Source: UBA1926 sp036732005 (GTDB taxonomy: Bacteria; Planctomycetota; Phycisphaerae; Phycisphaerales; UBA1924). Taken from it: a DNA stretch of 64,000 nucleotides. A program made the position numbers and the translations under genes. The notes beneath the pieces were generated by a model. The model made no database searches, had not been told where the DNA came from, and saw only the letters and a list, made by a program, of their open reading frames with translations. Positions 28,091 to 39,437 of the stretch are shown piece by piece. Every line of letters starts with the position of its first letter. Positions within the stretch are counted from its first letter, which is position 1. The stretch spans positions 102,612-166,611 of the forward strand of contig DAINDF010000008.1 of the NCBI GenBank assembly GCA_036732005.1, written 5' to 3'.

Positions 28091-28117
28091 AAAAAACCCG
28101 CGTGCGGGGCACGCGGG
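28091..28117 (-). terminator. Strong rho-independent terminator at end of the atp cluster
   Basis: On the minus strand the sequence reads CCCGCGTGC, loop CCC, GCACGCGGG, then six T. Perfect 9-bp stem (28097-28105 with 28109-28117). It lies 24 bp after atpH, ending the transcript before any of the alpha, gamma, beta or epsilon genes. Confidence 0.92.
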
Positions 28118-28140
28118 CGGAAGGCTCGCCGGGGTTCTGC

Positions 28141-28755
28141 TCAGCCCAAGTCTTCGATGGCGCGGGCCGAGCGGGCGCGGAGGGCGCTGGTGCCCTCGAC
28201 GGTGAGGCGGTCGCGCATGCGGCCGAGCTGGATGGCCAGGGAGTCGTCGACGAGTTGATCGCCGATGCGGAGCTTGACCCCGCCGAGCATCGCGGGCTCG
28301 ACATAGGCGTAGAGGATGACCTCCTTGCCGAGTTTCTCCGCGAGGCGGCGGCGGAACTGGTCGCGCGTCGCGTCATCGATCTTCTCGGCGGTGAACAGAT
28401 CGACCTCGAGTCGCCCGAACGCGGCCTGGACGAGGTCCTCGAACGCGGCGGTGATCGCCGGGAGGTGGGCGAGGCGGCCCTTGGCGTTGAGAAGGCGGAG
28501 GAAACGGACGACGAGATCACTGGCCCGGCCCTGGAGGATGCGGACCAGCGAGGCGTCCCTCGCGGCGGCGGCGATGACCCGCGTGGCGAGGAACTCGCTG
28601 AACCGGCGGTCCTCCCTCGCGAGGTCGAGGATGGTCTCGAGCTCGCCCAGGATCTGCTCGGCCCGGTCGCGGCCGCCCTCGGCCTCGGCGAGCTCGAAGA
28701 GACTCCTGGCGTAGACCTGGGCGAGGGCGTCGGGATGGGATTCGGTCAGGGGCAT
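28141..28755 (-). CDS. atpH: ATP synthase F1 delta subunit
   Basis: Links F1 to the b-subunit stalk. 204 residues. N-terminal helical domain starts ALAQVYARSLFELAEAEGG; VVRFLRLLNAKGRLAHLPAI near residue 85 is the conserved middle. The C-terminal part GGVKLRIGDQLVDDSLAIQL matches the family signature. It follows atpF after 49 bp and is the last gene of this atp cluster, a position where atpA normally follows. Confidence 0.92.
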   Translation of the reverse strand: MPLTESHPDALAQVYARSLFELAEAEGGRDRAEQILGELETILDLAREDRRFSEFLATRVIAAAARDASLVRILQGRASDLVVRFLRLLNAKGRLAHLPAITAAFEDLVQAAFGRLEVDLFTAEKIDDATRDQFRRRLAEKLGKEVILYAYVEPAMLGGVKLRIGDQLVDDSLAIQLGRMRDRLTVEGTSALRARSARAIEDLG

Positions 28756-28804
28756 GTGTCCTCCCGGACGGGATCGGCAGACCGGACGGGCTCGGTCGGA
28801 GGGC

Positions 28805-29458
28805 TCAGTTGGATCGGGCCTTGGAGAGCTCGGCGAGCGACTCGTCGAGCATGCGGGCGCCGTCGGAGGCGGTCACCTCGCGCTGGAGGATCTTGCCCGC
28901 CATCCGGGTCGCGAGCGAGACCGACTCGGCGTAGATCTCGCCGAGGGCGGCCTTCTTGGCGTTGTCGATGTCCCGCTTGGCCTTCTCGCGCATCTCGTTG
29001 AGTTCGCGGTCGGCCTTGGCCTTGAGCTCGGCGGCGAGGCGGGCCTGCTCGGCCCGCGTCTCGTCGAGCATCTTCTGGGCCTCCACGCGGGCCTGGGAGA
29101 GCGACTGCTCGTACTCGGCGAGGGCGGCCTTGGCCTGGGCCCGGGCGGCCTCGGCGGAGGCGATCTCCTCGCGGATCTTCGCGTTGCGCTCGTCGAGCCC
29201 CGAGGTGATCGCGGGCCAGACCTTCGTCGAGAGGATGAACATGACGATGCCGAAGACCACCAGCGCCGTCAAAGCCGGGGCGATGCCCTCCTTGACCGGG
29301 GGGATGGGCGTGACGGCGGTGTGCCCGTCGCCGTGCGCGTCCGCGGCGTGCGGGTCGGCGTGGGTGGCGGGGGCGTGGGCCTCGGGCGCGGCGAGCGTGG
29401 GGCCGGCCGCGAGGACGAGGGCGAGGGCCGCCACGATCATGAGGATCGCTCGGGACAT
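28805..29458 (-). CDS. atpF: ATP synthase Fo b subunit
   Basis: Peripheral stalk of ATP synthase. 217 residues, longer than the usual ~160 because of an N-terminal signal-like hydrophobic segment (about 3-23) and a His/Ala/Asp-rich spacer. The true b-subunit membrane helix follows (IAPALTALVVFGIVMFILS, about 58-77). A long charged coiled coil then runs to the end (GLDERNAKIREEIASAEAAR onwards). The double hydrophobic segment suggests cleavage or an extra anchor. Upstream intergenic hairpin noted separately. Confidence 0.9.
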   Translation of the reverse strand: MSRAILMIVAALALVLAAGPTLAAPEAHAPATHADPHAADAHGDGHTAVTPIPPVKEGIAPALTALVVFGIVMFILSTKVWPAITSGLDERNAKIREEIASAEAARAQAKAALAEYEQSLSQARVEAQKMLDETRAEQARLAAELKAKADRELNEMREKAKRDIDNAKKAALGEIYAESVSLATRMAGKILQREVTASDGARMLDESLAELSKARSN

Positions 29459-29502
29459 GCTCTGCTCCGATGGCGCGGCCGCCTGGGCGGGCGCGCGGTC
29501 CG

Positions 29503-29533
29503 GCCCGCCCGGCGAGGCTGGCGCCGGGCGGGC
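29503..29533 (-). promoter_or_regulatory. Intercistronic hairpin between atpE and atpF
   Basis: A perfect 12-bp inverted repeat (29503-29514 with 29522-29533) with a 7-nt loop in the 89-bp gap between atpE and atpF. No T run follows on the minus strand, so it is not a simple terminator. It may act as an attenuator or 3' protector that keeps atpE mRNA (c subunit, needed in excess) more abundant. Confidence 0.55.
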
Positions 29534-29547
29534 GGTGCGTTGTGATC

Positions 29548-29850
29548 TCAGATGAAGAGGGTCAGGAGGCCGACGACGACGGCAAAGAGGGTCGCACCCT
29601 CGATCAGGGCCGCCGCGATGATCATGTTCTGGCCGATGGCGCCGCCGGCCTCGGGCTGGCGGGCGATGGACTCGACGGCGCCCTTGCCGATGAGGCCGAT
29701 GCCCAGGCCGCCGCCGACGACGGCGAGGCCCGCGCCGATGGCGGCGATGCCCTTGAAGAGGGTGCCGTCGCCGCCGTCCTGCGCGGCCGCGAGGGCCGGG
29801 AACAGAGCGAGGACGCCGAGGGCGATGACGATGTTCTTGATGCTGGCCAT
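29548..29850 (-). CDS. atpE: ATP synthase Fo c subunit
   Basis: Rotor ring subunit. 100 residues, of which the first ~22 are an extra signal-like segment (IVIALGVLALFPALAAA). Two membrane helices follow: the first with GAGLAVVGGGLGIGLIGKGA, the polar loop SIARQPEAGG, the second with the ion-binding Glu in AAALIEGATLFAVVV. The Gly next to that Glu and the lack of a Gln in helix 1 suggest proton rather than sodium coupling (inference). The start ATG at 29850 excludes an unsupported extension to 29949. Confidence 0.92.
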   Translation of the reverse strand: MASIKNIVIALGVLALFPALAAAQDGGDGTLFKGIAAIGAGLAVVGGGLGIGLIGKGAVESIARQPEAGGAIGQNMIIAAALIEGATLFAVVVGLLTLFI

Positions 29851-29945
29851 GGTTTCCCGTCTTCCTTTCTCAACTGTCGGTGCAGTCTCGGGTTCGAAAT
29901 GCCGGGCTCGGATCGTTCCGGGCCCGTCGGATGGACGAATGGGTC

Positions 29946-30854
29946 TCACGCGTGGGCCGGGCTCCCGTGGGCGTGTTCATGGTCGTGGTCGTGGTCGTGG
30001 TCGCCGTGGTGGCTGAGCTGGCTGATGAAGACCGCGGTGAGGAACATGAACACGAAGGCCTGGAGGAAGGCGACGAAGAGCTCGAGGAAGTAGATCGCGA
30101 TCGCGCCGACGGCGGAGATGACGGTGACCGGGGCGGCGACGGCGACGCCGGCCTTGATCGCCATGCCGACGAACATGAAGAGCGTGGCGACGAGGATGTG
30201 CCCGGCGGTCATGTTGGCGAACAAACGCAGGGCGAGCGCGATGGGCTTGATGAAGGTCGAGAGGATCTCGATCGGCACCATGAGGATCGCGACATACCAG
30301 GGGGCGCCGCCGGTGAGGTGCTTGCAGTAGCCCCAGACGCCGAGTTCGCGCATCCCGGCGATGTTGATCACGAAGAACGAGACGAGGGCGAGGGCGGCGG
30401 TGACGAAGAGGTTCTGCGTCGCGGTGCCCCCGATGGGCGAGGAGTGGGCGGGGTGGCCCAAAATGATGTGCCAGAGGTCGAGCAGGGGGACGAGGCCCAG
30501 CAGGTTGTTGACCAGGATGAAGTAGAAGAGCGTCCAGAGGAAGGGCATGAAGCGGGCGGTCCGCTCGTGCAGCAGGGGCTTGACGATCTCGTCGCGCAGG
30601 AAGAGGCTGATGACCTCGACGAGCCCGGCGAGCGGGTTGCGGGTCACATAGCGGTCGTGCCCCTCGCTCTCGGCGCCCGTGCGGATGTGCTTGGCGGCGA
30701 GCCAGCCGCAGACCACGACGATCAGGCCCGAGAGGACGAGGTTGGTCTGGTTGGCCGACCAGATCCACCACCCGTCGGCCGACTTGACCGTGTAGTGATT
30801 GACCACATGCTCGACGGGGTTGGCGGCGGCGAGGGTGAACAGCGAAGGCGTCAT
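29946..30854 (-). CDS. atpB: ATP synthase Fo a subunit with His/Asp-rich C-terminal tail
   Basis: Proton channel subunit. 302 residues. Essential Arg is in PIALALRLFANMTAGHI near residue 214, and the final helices FLELFVAFLQAFVFMFLTAVF are intact. N-terminal periplasmic part has VEHVVNHYTVKSADGWWIWS. After the last helix comes an unusual tail, HHGDHDHDHDHEHAHG, close to a metal-binding motif. The start ATG overlaps the stop of the upstream gene by one base (TGATG). Confidence 0.94.
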   Translation of the reverse strand: MTPSLFTLAAANPVEHVVNHYTVKSADGWWIWSANQTNLVLSGLIVVVCGWLAAKHIRTGAESEGHDRYVTRNPLAGLVEVISLFLRDEIVKPLLHERTARFMPFLWTLFYFILVNNLLGLVPLLDLWHIILGHPAHSSPIGGTATQNLFVTAALALVSFFVINIAGMRELGVWGYCKHLTGGAPWYVAILMVPIEILSTFIKPIALALRLFANMTAGHILVATLFMFVGMAIKAGVAVAAPVTVISAVGAIAIYFLELFVAFLQAFVFMFLTAVFISQLSHHGDHDHDHDHEHAHGSPAHA

Positions 30855-31291
30855 CACGCGGCGACCTCCCCGCCCCGGGCGGACCCGAGGGCGGCCGAAC
30901 CGAACATTCTGGAAACAGACAGGGTCTCGCCGATCAGCATGGCCGCGGCGACCGCGAGGAGCGAGAGCCAGAACCCGGCGGGGTCGACCCCCGCGAGCAT
31001 GAAGACCGGCAGCCCGAAGACCGGCGCGAGGCCGGTCCGGATCATCTGGGCCAGGAGCACGGGCATCGCCCAATTCGCCATTGGGCGGGGCTTGAGCGCG
31101 GCGAGCACCGCGAAGCCGAGCACCGCGGCGAGCAGAGCACACCCGGCGGCGAGCGCGGCGGCGTCGGCGACCCCGCGGGAGAACGCGACGGAACAGGCGA
31201 CCAGCGCGGCCCCGGCGCCCCAGAGCGCGACCGTCGCGGCGAGCCGCGGAGCGGGGGCCGGGACATCGGGCTTTTGGATCGCGTGGTCCAT
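30854..31291 (-). CDS. AtpI-like ATP synthase accessory membrane protein
   Basis: 145 residues with four predicted membrane segments and little else. It is placed exactly where atpI (assembly factor for the c ring, and Mg2+ handling) usually lies, between the small AtpZ-like gene and atpB, with stop and start overlapping by one base. Sequence signatures for the family are weak, so the assignment rests mainly on position and topology. Confidence 0.65.
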   Translation of the reverse strand: MDHAIQKPDVPAPAPRLAATVALWGAGAALVACSVAFSRGVADAAALAAGCALLAAVLGFAVLAALKPRPMANWAMPVLLAQMIRTGLAPVFGLPVFMLAGVDPAGFWLSLLAVAAAMLIGETLSVSRMFGSAALGSARGGEVAA

Positions 31292-31379
31292 GGTTGGGCG
31301 CGGGCTCGTGCGGGTTGCCCCGGGGCCCGTCGGCGGCGGGAGCCGTCACGGAGACCGGGGGGCAAAGAATAGCGGTCAC

Positions 31380-31691
31380 TCACCCCGGCGGCGACCGGTC
31401 AGCGGGCGGATTCTCCTGTTCGGCAGGGCTCCTGCCGGTTTGGCCGGACGGATCGGGCCCGGGTCGACCGGGGCGGGAACGGGGGGTCGCGTCTCGGTTC
31501 AGGCGGGCGGCGTCGAGGATGAACCGGACCATACCGGCGACGAGCCCCAGCAGGCCCAGCCCCAGCATCCACCACGGGCGGGTGCCGGCGAAGTGGTCGA
31601 CGGCCGCCCCGACGAGGAGCATGCCCGCGGTGGCGTAGAACATATCAAGACCGATCGCCCAGGCTCGCATCTGGCTCGGGGAGCTGCCCAT
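31380..31691 (-). CDS. AtpZ-like (ATPase gene 1 family) small membrane protein
   Basis: 103 residues. Two membrane segments (about 10-30 and 41-59) connected by VDHFAGTRPWWML, followed by RFILDAARLNRD, the pattern of the small AtpZ/AtpQ proteins at the head of atp operons. The Arg/Pro-rich C-terminal ~40 residues are unusual. It begins 37 bp after alaS on the same strand, so alaS and the atp genes may share a transcript. Confidence 0.75.
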   Translation of the reverse strand: MGSSPSQMRAWAIGLDMFYATAGMLLVGAAVDHFAGTRPWWMLGLGLLGLVAGMVRFILDAARLNRDATPRSRPGRPGPDPSGQTGRSPAEQENPPADRSPPG

Positions 31692-31728
31692 CGGGGCAGC
31701 CTACCGCCGAGCCCGGCACCCGGGCGGG

Positions 31729-34800
<3,072 letters not shown>

Positions 34801-35058
34801 GGTGTTTCCCCGTCAGGACCCGGACAATGGACGGCATCGTAGCCGGGGTCGCTGGTTTCTCCGCGAGCGACGCCGGGGCGGGGGTGGGCCGCGGCCGCCG
34901 GGGTCGCCCGTCCAGAGACCATGCAGATTCGCCGCCGACCGAATCGGCGTGTCAATCTCTGGGACGGTCTGTTGATCCGTCCGGCGATCGTCATTACCTT
35001 GCAAGTTGGTCCATTTTCGTGGGCCGTGGGCGGATTCACTAAAGGCGGAGGGAAAGCT

Positions 35059-35697
35059 ATGAACAGGGCATGCATCGCACTCGCGTCCGCGGGGCTGCTG
35101 GCCGGGCCGTTCGCGCAGGCCGACATCGTCCGCGTGGAGGTGCTCGGGGAGGTCGGGTTCAATGTCATCGGCGGGTCGCACGCGGGCATCCCCGCGGGGT
35201 CGCCTGTGGCGATGAGCTTCGAACTCGACTCGACCAACTTTCTCGACAGCCCGAACTTCCCGACAAGGGAGTACGCGGTCGATCTGGCATCGTTCCAGAT
35301 GACGGTGGGCGGCGCGAGCGTCACGATGGACGACCCCCAGCCGTTCGGGCCGGCCTACTTCGTGACCCGGAACAACGACCCGGCGGTGGACGGGTTCCTG
35401 CTCTCGCGGAACATCGATTTCCCGCAGCCGGTGTCGGTCCACATCCCGGGCCTGACTCCGGCGCATGAGCTGGATTTCCTCGTGACCTACCCGGACACGA
35501 CCGTGCCGTCGCTGGACATCCTCGATGCCGTCGGGTCGTACGACTTCACGGGCATCAGCGTCTTCAACTGGACGATCGGGCGATTCGGGAATCCGGGCGC
35601 CGAGTATGTCTACGACTCGATGACGATCTCGGTGGTGCCGGCCCCCGGCACGCTGGCGTTGCTGGGGCTGTGCGCCGTGGCGCGTCGCCGCCGCTGA
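35059..35697 (+). CDS. PEP-CTERM-like secreted protein
   Basis: 212 residues with a signal peptide (about 5-22) and a C-terminal sorting signal: VPAPGTLALLGLCAVARRRR, i.e. a Pro-Ala-Pro motif, a short hydrophobic helix and four terminal basic residues. Such proteins are processed by an exosortase and released or anchored at the cell surface. The body is beta-rich and unassigned. The start ATG has GGAGG seven bases upstream; longer in-frame extension lacks support. No exosortase gene is in the window. A terminator follows. Confidence 0.82.
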   Translation: MNRACIALASAGLLAGPFAQADIVRVEVLGEVGFNVIGGSHAGIPAGSPVAMSFELDSTNFLDSPNFPTREYAVDLASFQMTVGGASVTMDDPQPFGPAYFVTRNNDPAVDGFLLSRNIDFPQPVSVHIPGLTPAHELDFLVTYPDTTVPSLDILDAVGSYDFTGISVFNWTIGRFGNPGAEYVYDSMTISVVPAPGTLALLGLCAVARRRR

Positions 35698-35727
35698 GCG
35701 CCGGCCCCGACGATGAGAAGCGTGCCC

Positions 35728-35752
35728 CGCCCCTCCTCCAGAGGGGCGTTTT
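35728..35752 (+). terminator. Rho-independent terminator of the PEP-CTERM gene
   Basis: CGCCCCTC, loop CTCCA, GAGGGGCG, then TTTT: a perfect 8-bp stem (35728-35735 with 35741-35748), 31 bp after the stop codon. Confidence 0.85.
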
Positions 35753-35778
35753 CGTGCGCCGCACGCCCGGGCGGGGTG

Positions 35779-35938
35779 ATACGGATCTGGATTGATCGTC
35801 GCGCGGAAAGCGGTGCCACGACCCGCCCGGAGGGCGCGTCGTGCGTCTCTCGTCGGCGTCCGATCCGCACCACGCGCCGCTGACGCGGCGGGTGGTGGCA
35901 CCGGCGGCGCACGCGCAGCGGTTAATCACGAGCCGTAT
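35779..35938 (+). repeat. Palindromic ~160-bp repeat, copy 1
   Basis: Starts ATACGGATCTGGATTGATCG and ends CACGAGCCGTAT, so its ends form an imperfect terminal inverted repeat (12 of 15 bases). An inner stem pairs GGTGCCACGACCCGCC with GGCGGGTGGTGGCACC (one mismatch). No coding capacity is convincing. Copy 2 follows immediately and copy 3 lies 4 kb away, all in the same orientation. Looks like a MITE or large REP-like unit. Confidence 0.75.
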
Positions 35939-35939
35939 G

Positions 35940-36098
35940 ATACGGATCTGGATTGATCGTCGCGCGGGCGGTGGTGCCACCACCCGCCCGGAGGGTGCGT
36001 CGTGCGATGTCCGGCGCGTCCCGTGCCGCACCACGCGCCGCTGCGCGGCGGGTGGTGGCACCGCCCACCCACGCGCCGCGAACAAGCACAATCCGAAT
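35940..36098 (+). repeat. Palindromic ~160-bp repeat, copy 2
   Basis: Tandem to copy 1, same orientation and length. The inner stem is perfect here: GGTGCCACCACCCGCC pairs with GGCGGGTGGTGGCACC. The middle differs from copy 1 by scattered substitutions, and the right end reads CACAATCCGAAT instead of CACGAGCCGTAT. It ends just before the convergent glycosyltransferase stop at 36122. Confidence 0.75.
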
Positions 36099-36121
36099 GA
36101 GTCGCCCGAGACCCCGCACGC

Positions 36122-36985
36122 TCATCCGGTGATGCGGGTGACCACTGGGGTCGGCTGGTCGGCGTGGTTCACGAGCCCGCGGCGGCAGGCGACGGGGCGG
36201 CGGGCCCGGAGCATGCGGGCGTTGTCGCTCTGGTGCCAATCCCCCGGGGCGCGGGTCTGGTGGAATTGGTGGCAGGCGAGCAGGCCGCGGATCCCGACAT
36301 GCACGCGCCCCCCCCACTGCATGAGCCGCCGGCCGAAGTCGTCGTCCTCCTGCCCCCAGCCCTCGAATTCCTCATCGAACCCGTTGACGGCGCGGTAGGC
36401 CGCGAGCGTGCAGGAGAAGTTCGCGCTGAGCAGCTTTGGCTTGTGGGGCTTGGTCAGCCCGAAGCGACGCAGGAAGAGTTGGCGCCGGTACCGGCGGTGC
36501 CGGGCGTCGAGCGCCCGGGTCTGGGCCGGCGTGGGTGCAAAGGGCATTTCCCCGTCGCGGAGCGCGCGCTCATCGAACGCCGCGTCCTGCTCGGCGCTCA
36601 GGTCATAGCGAAAGCCGAGGACCAGGTCGGCCCGCGCGAGTGCCGACGCGTGCCCCTCGACGGTGCGGTGCAACGGCACGCAGTCGCCGTCGAAGAAAAC
36701 CAGCCCGGTCTCCGGGGGCGCCCCCCGGTCGAGCAGCGCGCGCACGGCGTTGTTCCGCGTCTGCGCCGCCCGCCCCCGCCCCGCGCTCGGACGCTGCACG
36801 ACGGTGATCGCCGACCCCGCCTCGCGGGCCGCGTCGCGGGCGGCGTCGAGGATCGCCGGGTCGTCGCTGTCGCAGGCGAGCACGACCTCGCGGGCGGGGA
36901 GGCTCGACCACGCGACGCCGAGGACGGTCCGCCGGAGCCGCTCGGGGGTGTGGGTGATCAGGATGACCGCGATCGGTCTGGTCAT
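36122..36985 (-). CDS. Family 2 glycosyltransferase
   Basis: 287 residues. GT-A fold: IAVILITHTPERLRRTV at the start, nucleotide-binding VFFDGDCVPLH (DxD-like) near 100, and the C-terminal acceptor motif NGFDEEFEGWGQEDDDFGRR near 215-235, where the ED residues are the probable catalytic base region. This is the pattern of GT2 enzymes with a galactosyltransferase C-terminal domain. No membrane segment. Acceptor unknown. Stands alone on the minus strand, downstream of the repeat pair. Confidence 0.85.
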   Translation of the reverse strand: MTRPIAVILITHTPERLRRTVLGVAWSSLPAREVVLACDSDDPAILDAARDAAREAGSAITVVQRPSAGRGRAAQTRNNAVRALLDRGAPPETGLVFFDGDCVPLHRTVEGHASALARADLVLGFRYDLSAEQDAAFDERALRDGEMPFAPTPAQTRALDARHRRYRRQLFLRRFGLTKPHKPKLLSANFSCTLAAYRAVNGFDEEFEGWGQEDDDFGRRLMQWGGRVHVGIRGLLACHQFHQTRAPGDWHQSDNARMLRARRPVACRRGLVNHADQPTPVVTRITG

Positions 36986-37111
36986 GCGCCCCCGCGGGCC
37001 GGGACTCGACCGGGCGTCGCCGCCCGCGCCGATGGCGCGGCGAAGAACAGGATGTGTGGCCCGGCGGCCCGGTCTGGCATAGAAGATTCTTGGCCCGCGG
37101 CCCGGATGGGA

Positions 37112-37549
37112 TCACCCGAGCGCGGCGTTGAACATCCAGACCGTTTTCTCGATGGAGTCGTTGATCGCGTCGAGGAGGTTGCAGGTGGCGCGGTCGCCCG
37201 CCTTCTCGGCGACGGCGATGGTCGCGAGGATGCGCTCACGGTGGGTGTGCAGGTCCGCGACGGTGTTGCGGACCATGGCGCGCGCATCGGGCGAGCCCGT
37301 CTCCTCCGAGATGGACGAGGCCTGGACCGCCGCGGCGAGCGTCGGCACGGGCTTGCCGCCGAGTTGCAGCACCCGCTCGGCGATGTCGTCCATGTGGGTG
37401 GCCCACTCGGTGTAGAGAGCCTCGAACTGGGCGTGCAGCGAAAAGAACTCGGGACCTCGGACATTCCAGTGGGAGTTGTGGGCTTTGTAATAGAACACGA
37501 CCGCGTCGGCGAGCACCTTGTTCAGGTGCGTGATCAGATCCTGGGACAT
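37112..37549 (-). CDS. dps: Dps-family ferritin-like DNA-protection protein
   Basis: 145 residues, usual length for Dps. It forms a dodecameric shell that oxidises and stores iron and protects DNA under oxidative stress. Ferroxidase-site residues: YKAHNSHWNVRGPEFFSLH near 22-40 (His and surrounding), and TEWATHMDDIAERVLQLGG near 48-66. The rest is helical. Start at ATG 37549 with AGGAGAACCT upstream. No clear regulator site was found in the 287 bp beyond. Confidence 0.88.
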   Translation of the reverse strand: MSQDLITHLNKVLADAVVFYYKAHNSHWNVRGPEFFSLHAQFEALYTEWATHMDDIAERVLQLGGKPVPTLAAAVQASSISEETGSPDARAMVRNTVADLHTHRERILATIAVAEKAGDRATCNLLDAINDSIEKTVWMFNAALG

Positions 37550-37712
37550 AGGTTCTCCTTTCGTGCCACGGGCCCGCGCCGCGGGGGCGATGCCGAGCCC
37601 GGGCGCACAGGGTGTGCGTCACACGCGGCGATCGCGGGCTCGGGCGCAGGCCTTGGTGACGATATGAACGCGCACGGCGGGACGGTTGTTCCGCCGGGCC
37701 GCGGCGAATCGC

Positions 37713-37754
37713 ACAAAAGCAGAACGGACCGGCCCGCGGAGACGGGCCGGTCCG
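37713..37754 (-). terminator. Terminator after the 89-residue coiled-coil gene
   Basis: Read on the minus strand: perfect 12-bp stem (37725-37736 with 37743-37754), 6-nt loop, then TTCTGCTTTTG. It lies 83 bp after the stop of the gene at 37837 and upstream of dps. The T-run is interrupted, so efficiency may be moderate. Confidence 0.6.
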
Positions 37755-37836
37755 CACGCGATGATCCGCATCCCGGGCACAGGAACCGCCGGGCGCGGTG
37801 GAGACGGGGCGACAGGGAGCGCCCGGGGAGGTTCGG

Positions 37837-38106
37837 TTATTCGGGGTGGTCCTGCTGCGAGTCGATGAGCTTGCGGAGGTACTTGTTCTCCCGACGCGTG
37901 GCCTCGAGATCGAAGACGAGGTACTTGACGGTAAGACGGAGCTGATCGAGGGATTCCTGGAGCTCGCCGAGGGTCTTTTTCATGCGCTCATGCCGGTCGC
38001 GGGTCTCCTGGGCGAGCCGCTCGAGCTTGGGGCGTTCCTCGGGGGGGAGTTCGTTGATCTGCCCGAGGAGTTCGGTCATCTTGCTCTGGAATTCCTGCTC
38101 GCTCAT
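37837..38106 (-). CDS. Small coiled-coil protein of unknown function
   Basis: 89 residues, almost entirely charged helix: FQSKMTELLGQINELPPEER at the start, then a heptad-like coiled coil to the C terminus (LDQLRLTVKYLVFDLEATRR). No catalytic motif. GGGAG stands 5-6 bases before the ATG at 38106; a longer in-frame reading has no ribosome binding site. Lies downstream of the DUF3553-like gene on the same strand (218-bp gap). Confidence 0.7.
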   Translation of the reverse strand: MSEQEFQSKMTELLGQINELPPEERPKLERLAQETRDRHERMKKTLGELQESLDQLRLTVKYLVFDLEATRRENKYLRKLIDSQQDHPE

Positions 38107-38324
38107 GTCTTCTCCCGTTCTGGTGGTAATCGCGTGATGCGGCGGACGGGGAGACAGAAACAACCGGCGGGCCATGACGGCCCGAGGGCCGTGCCGGACG
38201 GAGCGGCGAGCGCGGGTCCGGATAAGAACCGCGTTGCGAGCCCGGCGGCGGGCGTGCGGGGGTCGTCGGCCCGGTTCGGAGGGGCCATGCGCCGGGCGCG
38301 GGTCGTGCGGCGTGTTGCGTTGGG

Positions 38325-38975
38325 TCAACGGCTGTGGTTGATCCGCCGCAGCGCAAGGTGGGCCAGGGGCGGCGCCTGCTGGACGAGCGGGGCGGTGTCG
38401 AGCCCGGCCTTGCGGGCGTCGAGGAGGAGGTCCTTGAGGTGCCGGTCAAGATGGACGCGGAAGGCCTCGAAGTGAACCTCGAGATCGTGCCGGCTGAACA
38501 TCGACAGGGGGTCCTGTAACCCCGATTGCAGCGAGGCCCAGTCGAGCAGCGTTCGGTTCTTGGGGTCGAACTTATAGAGGGCGAGCGTTTCACGGAGCCT
38601 CCCCTCCAGGGGACGGAAGGGATCGGTCGCCTTGTCGGGAAGCGCGGTCAGCAGGGCGCGGGCCTGGGCGGGGGTGATCGATGGCTCCTCCGGGTCCGAA
38701 TCGGGGAGGGGCGGGGGCGCCGGGGCCCGTGCGGGGTCCCGGCCTCGGACCGGGGGGACGGGGGCGGCGGGGCCCGGGATGGGCTTGGGGCCCTCGAACG
38801 GGACGAGCTCGGCGAACGCGGTGGAGAGGGTCTTCTTGCCGGCGTTGTCGAAGCGGATCGTCAGCCGTTGGCAGGGGCGGCCCTCGTGCAACGCTTTCTG
38901 GGCGTCCAGCACGAGACCGACGCCCCATTCGGGCTTGCCCGCGTGCCTGAGCTTGTCGTTGGTCCTGAATTCCAT
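38325..38975 (-). CDS. DUF3553-like protein
   Basis: 216 residues. The N-terminal ~55 residues (KLRHAGKPEWGVGLVLDAQK then LTIRFDNAGKKTLSTAFAEL) resemble DUF3553, a small domain with a conserved WGxGxV and FxxAGxK pattern. A Pro-rich linker follows, then a helical C-terminal half with ARALLTALPDKATDPFRP. No known activity. Divergent from rpoZ with a 165-bp gap. The ATG at 38975 directly precedes the domain. Confidence 0.65.
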   Translation of the reverse strand: MEFRTNDKLRHAGKPEWGVGLVLDAQKALHEGRPCQRLTIRFDNAGKKTLSTAFAELVPFEGPKPIPGPAAPVPPVRGRDPARAPAPPPLPDSDPEEPSITPAQARALLTALPDKATDPFRPLEGRLRETLALYKFDPKNRTLLDWASLQSGLQDPLSMFSRHDLEVHFEAFRVHLDRHLKDLLLDARKAGLDTAPLVQQAPPLAHLALRRINHSR

Positions 38976-39140
38976 GGGGAGGGCGCGGAGGGCTTGGGGC
39001 CGGCTCGCGTGCGGTAAGGGTATCCGGCCCCGGGGCCGGCGTCGGGATCGGGGGGCGGGATGGCGTGGACCGGGAGATCCTCGGGCGCTAGTGTTGGGGT
39101 CTGGGAGCAGGTTGAGGACCGGGCGTCTGACGGGGAACCC

Positions 39141-39386
39141 ATGATCGAAGCGCTGAAAGACGATTCTCTGGTGGAGAAGATCGGTGGCCGGTTCAAGCTC
39201 TGCGCCCTGATCCAGCGTCGGCTGCAGCAGTTGCTCGACGGCGAGCGTCCGCTGGTGGACCGGAACGGGCGTTCGGATCTTGAGTTGGTGGTCGAGGAGA
39301 TCCGCCAGGATCTGATCACGCTCGAGTTCGTGGAGGGGGCGGCGATCAGCTCGCACCGCCCGCAGAACAGCGACGCACTGCTCTAG
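39141..39386 (+). CDS. rpoZ: RNA polymerase omega subunit
   Basis: Small RNA polymerase subunit that helps assemble beta-prime. 81 residues. MIEALKDDSLVEKIGGRFKL at the start, then LCALIQRRLQQLLDGERPLV matches the RpoZ core; the C-terminal tail is polar. It precedes the CoaC gene, a common bacterial neighbourhood. GGGGA four bases upstream of the ATG at 39141; the longer reading from 39060 has no support. Confidence 0.8.
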   Translation: MIEALKDDSLVEKIGGRFKLCALIQRRLQQLLDGERPLVDRNGRSDLELVVEEIRQDLITLEFVEGAAISSHRPQNSDALL

Positions 39387-39437
39387 CCCTCCGGGTCGTC
39401 CGCATCCATCGATGTGATCAGCCGGGATGAGGTCTCG

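Noticed and set aside
35779..36098. CRISPR array
   Set aside because: Only two adjacent ~160-bp units with no spacer-repeat periodicity and no cas genes in the window.
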